DNA from: an uncultured Christensenellaceae bacterium
GTDB lineage: Bacteria > Bacillota > Clostridia > Christensenellales > Christensenellaceae
Direction: 5' to 3'
DNA length: 7,097 nt
Assembly: GCA_934555865.1 (NCBI GenBank)
Contig: CAKTFI010000052.1
Span: forward strand, 1-7,097
Positions 6,490-7,097 of this stretch are shown here, piece by piece (position 1 is the first letter of the stretch; every line of letters starts with the position of its first letter). Below the pieces are notes generated by a model. The model did not search any database, was not told the DNA's origin, and saw nothing but the letters and a program-made list of their open reading frames with translations. The position numbers were made by a program, and so were the translations under genes.

Positions 6490-6495
6490 CCTCCT
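6490..6495 (-). promoter_or_regulatory. Ribosome binding site overlapping the upstream stop codon
   Basis: The minus strand reads TGAGGAGG: the last base of the FAD-dehydrogenase stop codon is the first base of AGGAGG, seven bases before the ATPase ATG. Ribosomes ending on the first gene would sit on the start of the next, which points to coupling in one operon. Confidence 0.65.
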
Positions 6496-7097
6496 CAGGG
6501 ACGGCGGTATTCCGAGATTAGCTGCCCCGCGATGCGCAGCCCGTCGATCGCCGCCGACATGATCCCCCCGGCATAGCCCGCGCCCTCGCCGCCCGGGTAT
6601 AGGCCGGAAATGTTCGAGCAATACGCTGTGTCGCGCACGATGCGCACCGGCGAGGAGGTGCGCGTCTCCACCCCGAGCAGCAGCCCCCGGGAAACAAAGC
6701 CCGGGATGGCGTGCTCAAAGGCCGCGGCCGCCCCGGCCAGCCGAGTGCGAATGAAGTCCGGCAGGCAGGCCGCCAGATCCGCTGCCACCGCATACGGGCG
6801 ATAGCTGTTTTCCGGCAGGCGCGCGCTCACCCGCCCTGCCAAAAAATCCGCATAAGTCTGTGCCGGCGCGCCGTATCCGCCCGCCGCCCGATAGGCCGCC
6901 TTCTCCAGCCGCCGCTGCAATTCGATCCCGCCGAACACCCCGGCGGGCATGTCCTCCGGCGCGACGCTCACCACAATCGCGCTGTTGGAAAAGGGCTGCG
7001 CGCGGTCCTGCCAGCTCATGCCGTTGACGGCGGTATGCCCCGCCTCGGTCGCAGAACAGATGACCTCCCCGCCCGGGCACATGCAGAAGGTATACAC
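6495..7097 (-). CDS. FAD-dependent dehydrogenase (COG2509 type), C-terminal part only
   Basis: The reading frame is open to the window edge, so the true start lies outside; the first codon shown is GTG (valine) inside the protein. About 200 residues are visible. They begin with TFCMCPGGEVICSAT and then VNGMSWQDRA with SNSAIVV, a stretch typical of COG2509 NAD(P)/FAD-dependent oxidoreductases. Near the end is GLYPGGEGAGYAGGI followed by SAAIDGLRIA, the C-terminal FAD-contacting motif of this flavoprotein superfamily. Whole family members are usually about 450-540 aa, so the N-terminal FAD Rossmann domain is missing here through the window limit, not a mutation. The substrate of this family is not known to me. 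The stop codon overlaps the ATPase ribosome binding site, so the two are probably co-transcribed. Confidence 0.85.
   Translation of the reverse strand: MYTFCMCPGGEVICSATEAGHTAVNGMSWQDRAQPFSNSAIVVSVAPEDMPAGVFGGIELQRRLEKAAYRAAGGYGAPAQTYADFLAGRVSARLPENSYRPYAVAADLAACLPDFIRTRLAGAAAAFEHAIPGFVSRGLLLGVETRTSSPVRIVRDTAYCSNISGLYPGGEGAGYAGGIMSAAIDGLRIAGQLISEYRRP

Noticed and set aside
1..7097. CRISPR array, transposon ends, tRNA or rRNA genes
   Set aside because: No regularly spaced repeats, terminal inverted repeats with a transposase, cloverleaf or rRNA-like stretch was seen. The non-coding gaps are all under 160 bases.

Overview
All recognisable genes in this window lie on the minus strand, so transcription runs from high to low coordinates. 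The DNA is visibly GC-rich. It has strong AGGAGG-type ribosome binding sites and tightly packed genes, and its enzymes are oxygen-sensitive and ferredoxin-linked. Together these suggest a strictly anaerobic, amino-acid-fermenting member of the Clostridia (Firmicutes), possibly a gut lineage. The lineage is an inference from gene content, not a measured placement.

Layout in order of transcription. (1) 7097-5793: the C-terminal part of an FAD-dependent dehydrogenase of the COG2509 type, then a small P-loop ATPase of unknown role. The ATPase ribosome binding site overlaps the dehydrogenase stop codon. (2) 5697-3134: a 2-oxoacid:ferredoxin oxidoreductase of the VorB type. Its ferredoxin-like delta part is fused to the alpha subunit and is followed by beta and gamma, each separated by one base. 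(3) 3116-3058: a strong hairpin whose 3' flank runs straight into a sigma-A-like promoter. (4) 2989-756: nfnA and nfnB, the two subunits of the electron-bifurcating NADH-dependent ferredoxin:NADP+ oxidoreductase, joined by an ATGA stop/start overlap. (5) 733-703: an intrinsic terminator. (6) 662-1: a promoter and the endonuclease III gene nth, which runs off the window about ten residues before its expected end.

How the genes fit together: the 2-oxoacid oxidoreductase should oxidise a 2-oxoacid (probably a branched-chain one from Val, Leu or Ile) to an acyl-CoA, CO2 and reduced ferredoxin. NfnAB can use reduced ferredoxin plus NADH to make two NADPH, or run in reverse. The neighbourhood therefore looks like a redox module that turns amino-acid catabolism into biosynthetic NADPH. 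The most notable points are the delta-alpha fusion with a leftover start site at the junction, the terminator/promoter head-to-tail arrangement, and the uncharacterised ATPase and flavoprotein preceding the oxidoreductase. I see no mobile element, CRISPR array, tRNA, rRNA or clearly novel system.
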